Assembly (NCBI GenBank): GCA_964415885.1
Contig: CAYQCE010000093.1
Span: forward strand, 1-6,163
From: CAYQCE01 sp964415885
GTDB taxonomy: Bacteria; Zixibacteria; MSB-5A5; JAABVY01; JAHJOQ01
DNA: 6,163 nucleotides
Reading direction: 5' to 3'
The notes below the pieces were generated by a model. That model made no database searches. It was not told the DNA's origin and saw only the letters and a program-made list of their open reading frames with translations. This document shows, piece after piece, positions 6,138 through 6,163 of this stretch; the first letter of the stretch is position 1, and every line of letters begins with the position of its first letter. The translations under genes were made by a program, and so were the position numbers.

Positions 6138-6163
6138 ATGCAGAAAAAGCACTCGCTATGCTT
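6138..6163 (+). CDS. Start of an unidentified gene cut by the window edge
   Basis: Only eight codons are visible (MQKKHSLC). The ATG follows a very strong ribosome binding site. Two lysines after the first residues could begin a signal peptide, but this is too short to judge. No function can be assigned. It is divergent from the acetyltransferase gene and shares a 221-bp control region with it. Confidence 0.6.

Overview
The window holds four complete protein genes, the first codons of a fifth, and three non-coding stretches. All the genes look bacterial, with clear Shine-Dalgarno sequences (GGAGG, AAGGAG, AAGGAGG). The organism cannot be named from this sequence. A lipoprotein built from GDD..Y repeats, a glutamine synthetase of beta-type layout without the adenylylation tyrosine, and palindromic repeats of the ATTCCCGC..GCGGGAAT type suggest an uncultured or little-studied Gram-negative lineage. 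That is a low-confidence guess.

Layout, left to right. (1) Positions 1-289 have no convincing gene. They hold a nested palindrome at 1-44 and further small stem-loops, which read like dispersed intergenic repeats lying downstream of the leftward operon. (2) Positions 290-3231 are a two-gene minus-strand operon. The upstream gene encodes a 688-residue putative lipoprotein with at least twelve copies of D-x-x-G-[D/N/K]-D-x-Y. The downstream gene encodes a 292-residue zinc peptidase-like protein (HEYTH...EEGLA). The two reading frames overlap by four bases (ATGA). (3) Positions 3232-3407 are a divergent control region with a candidate sigma70-type promoter and a 9-bp direct repeat in front of glnA. 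(4) Positions 3408-4823 (plus strand) encode type I glutamine synthetase. (5) Positions 4864-5916 (minus strand) encode a tandem GNAT acetyltransferase that converges on glnA. (6) Positions 5917-6137 are a second divergent control region, leading to a partial plus-strand gene at the right edge.

glnA is a housekeeping nitrogen-assimilation gene, apparently transcribed alone. The most unusual content is the operon at 290-3231. Its first gene specifies a surface or periplasmic protein with a predicted beta-solenoid region that may bind metal. Its second specifies a HExxH peptidase with no visible export signal, translationally coupled to the first. I do not recognise the pair as a described system. 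Nothing in the window looks like a phage, transposase, CRISPR array, rRNA or tRNA.
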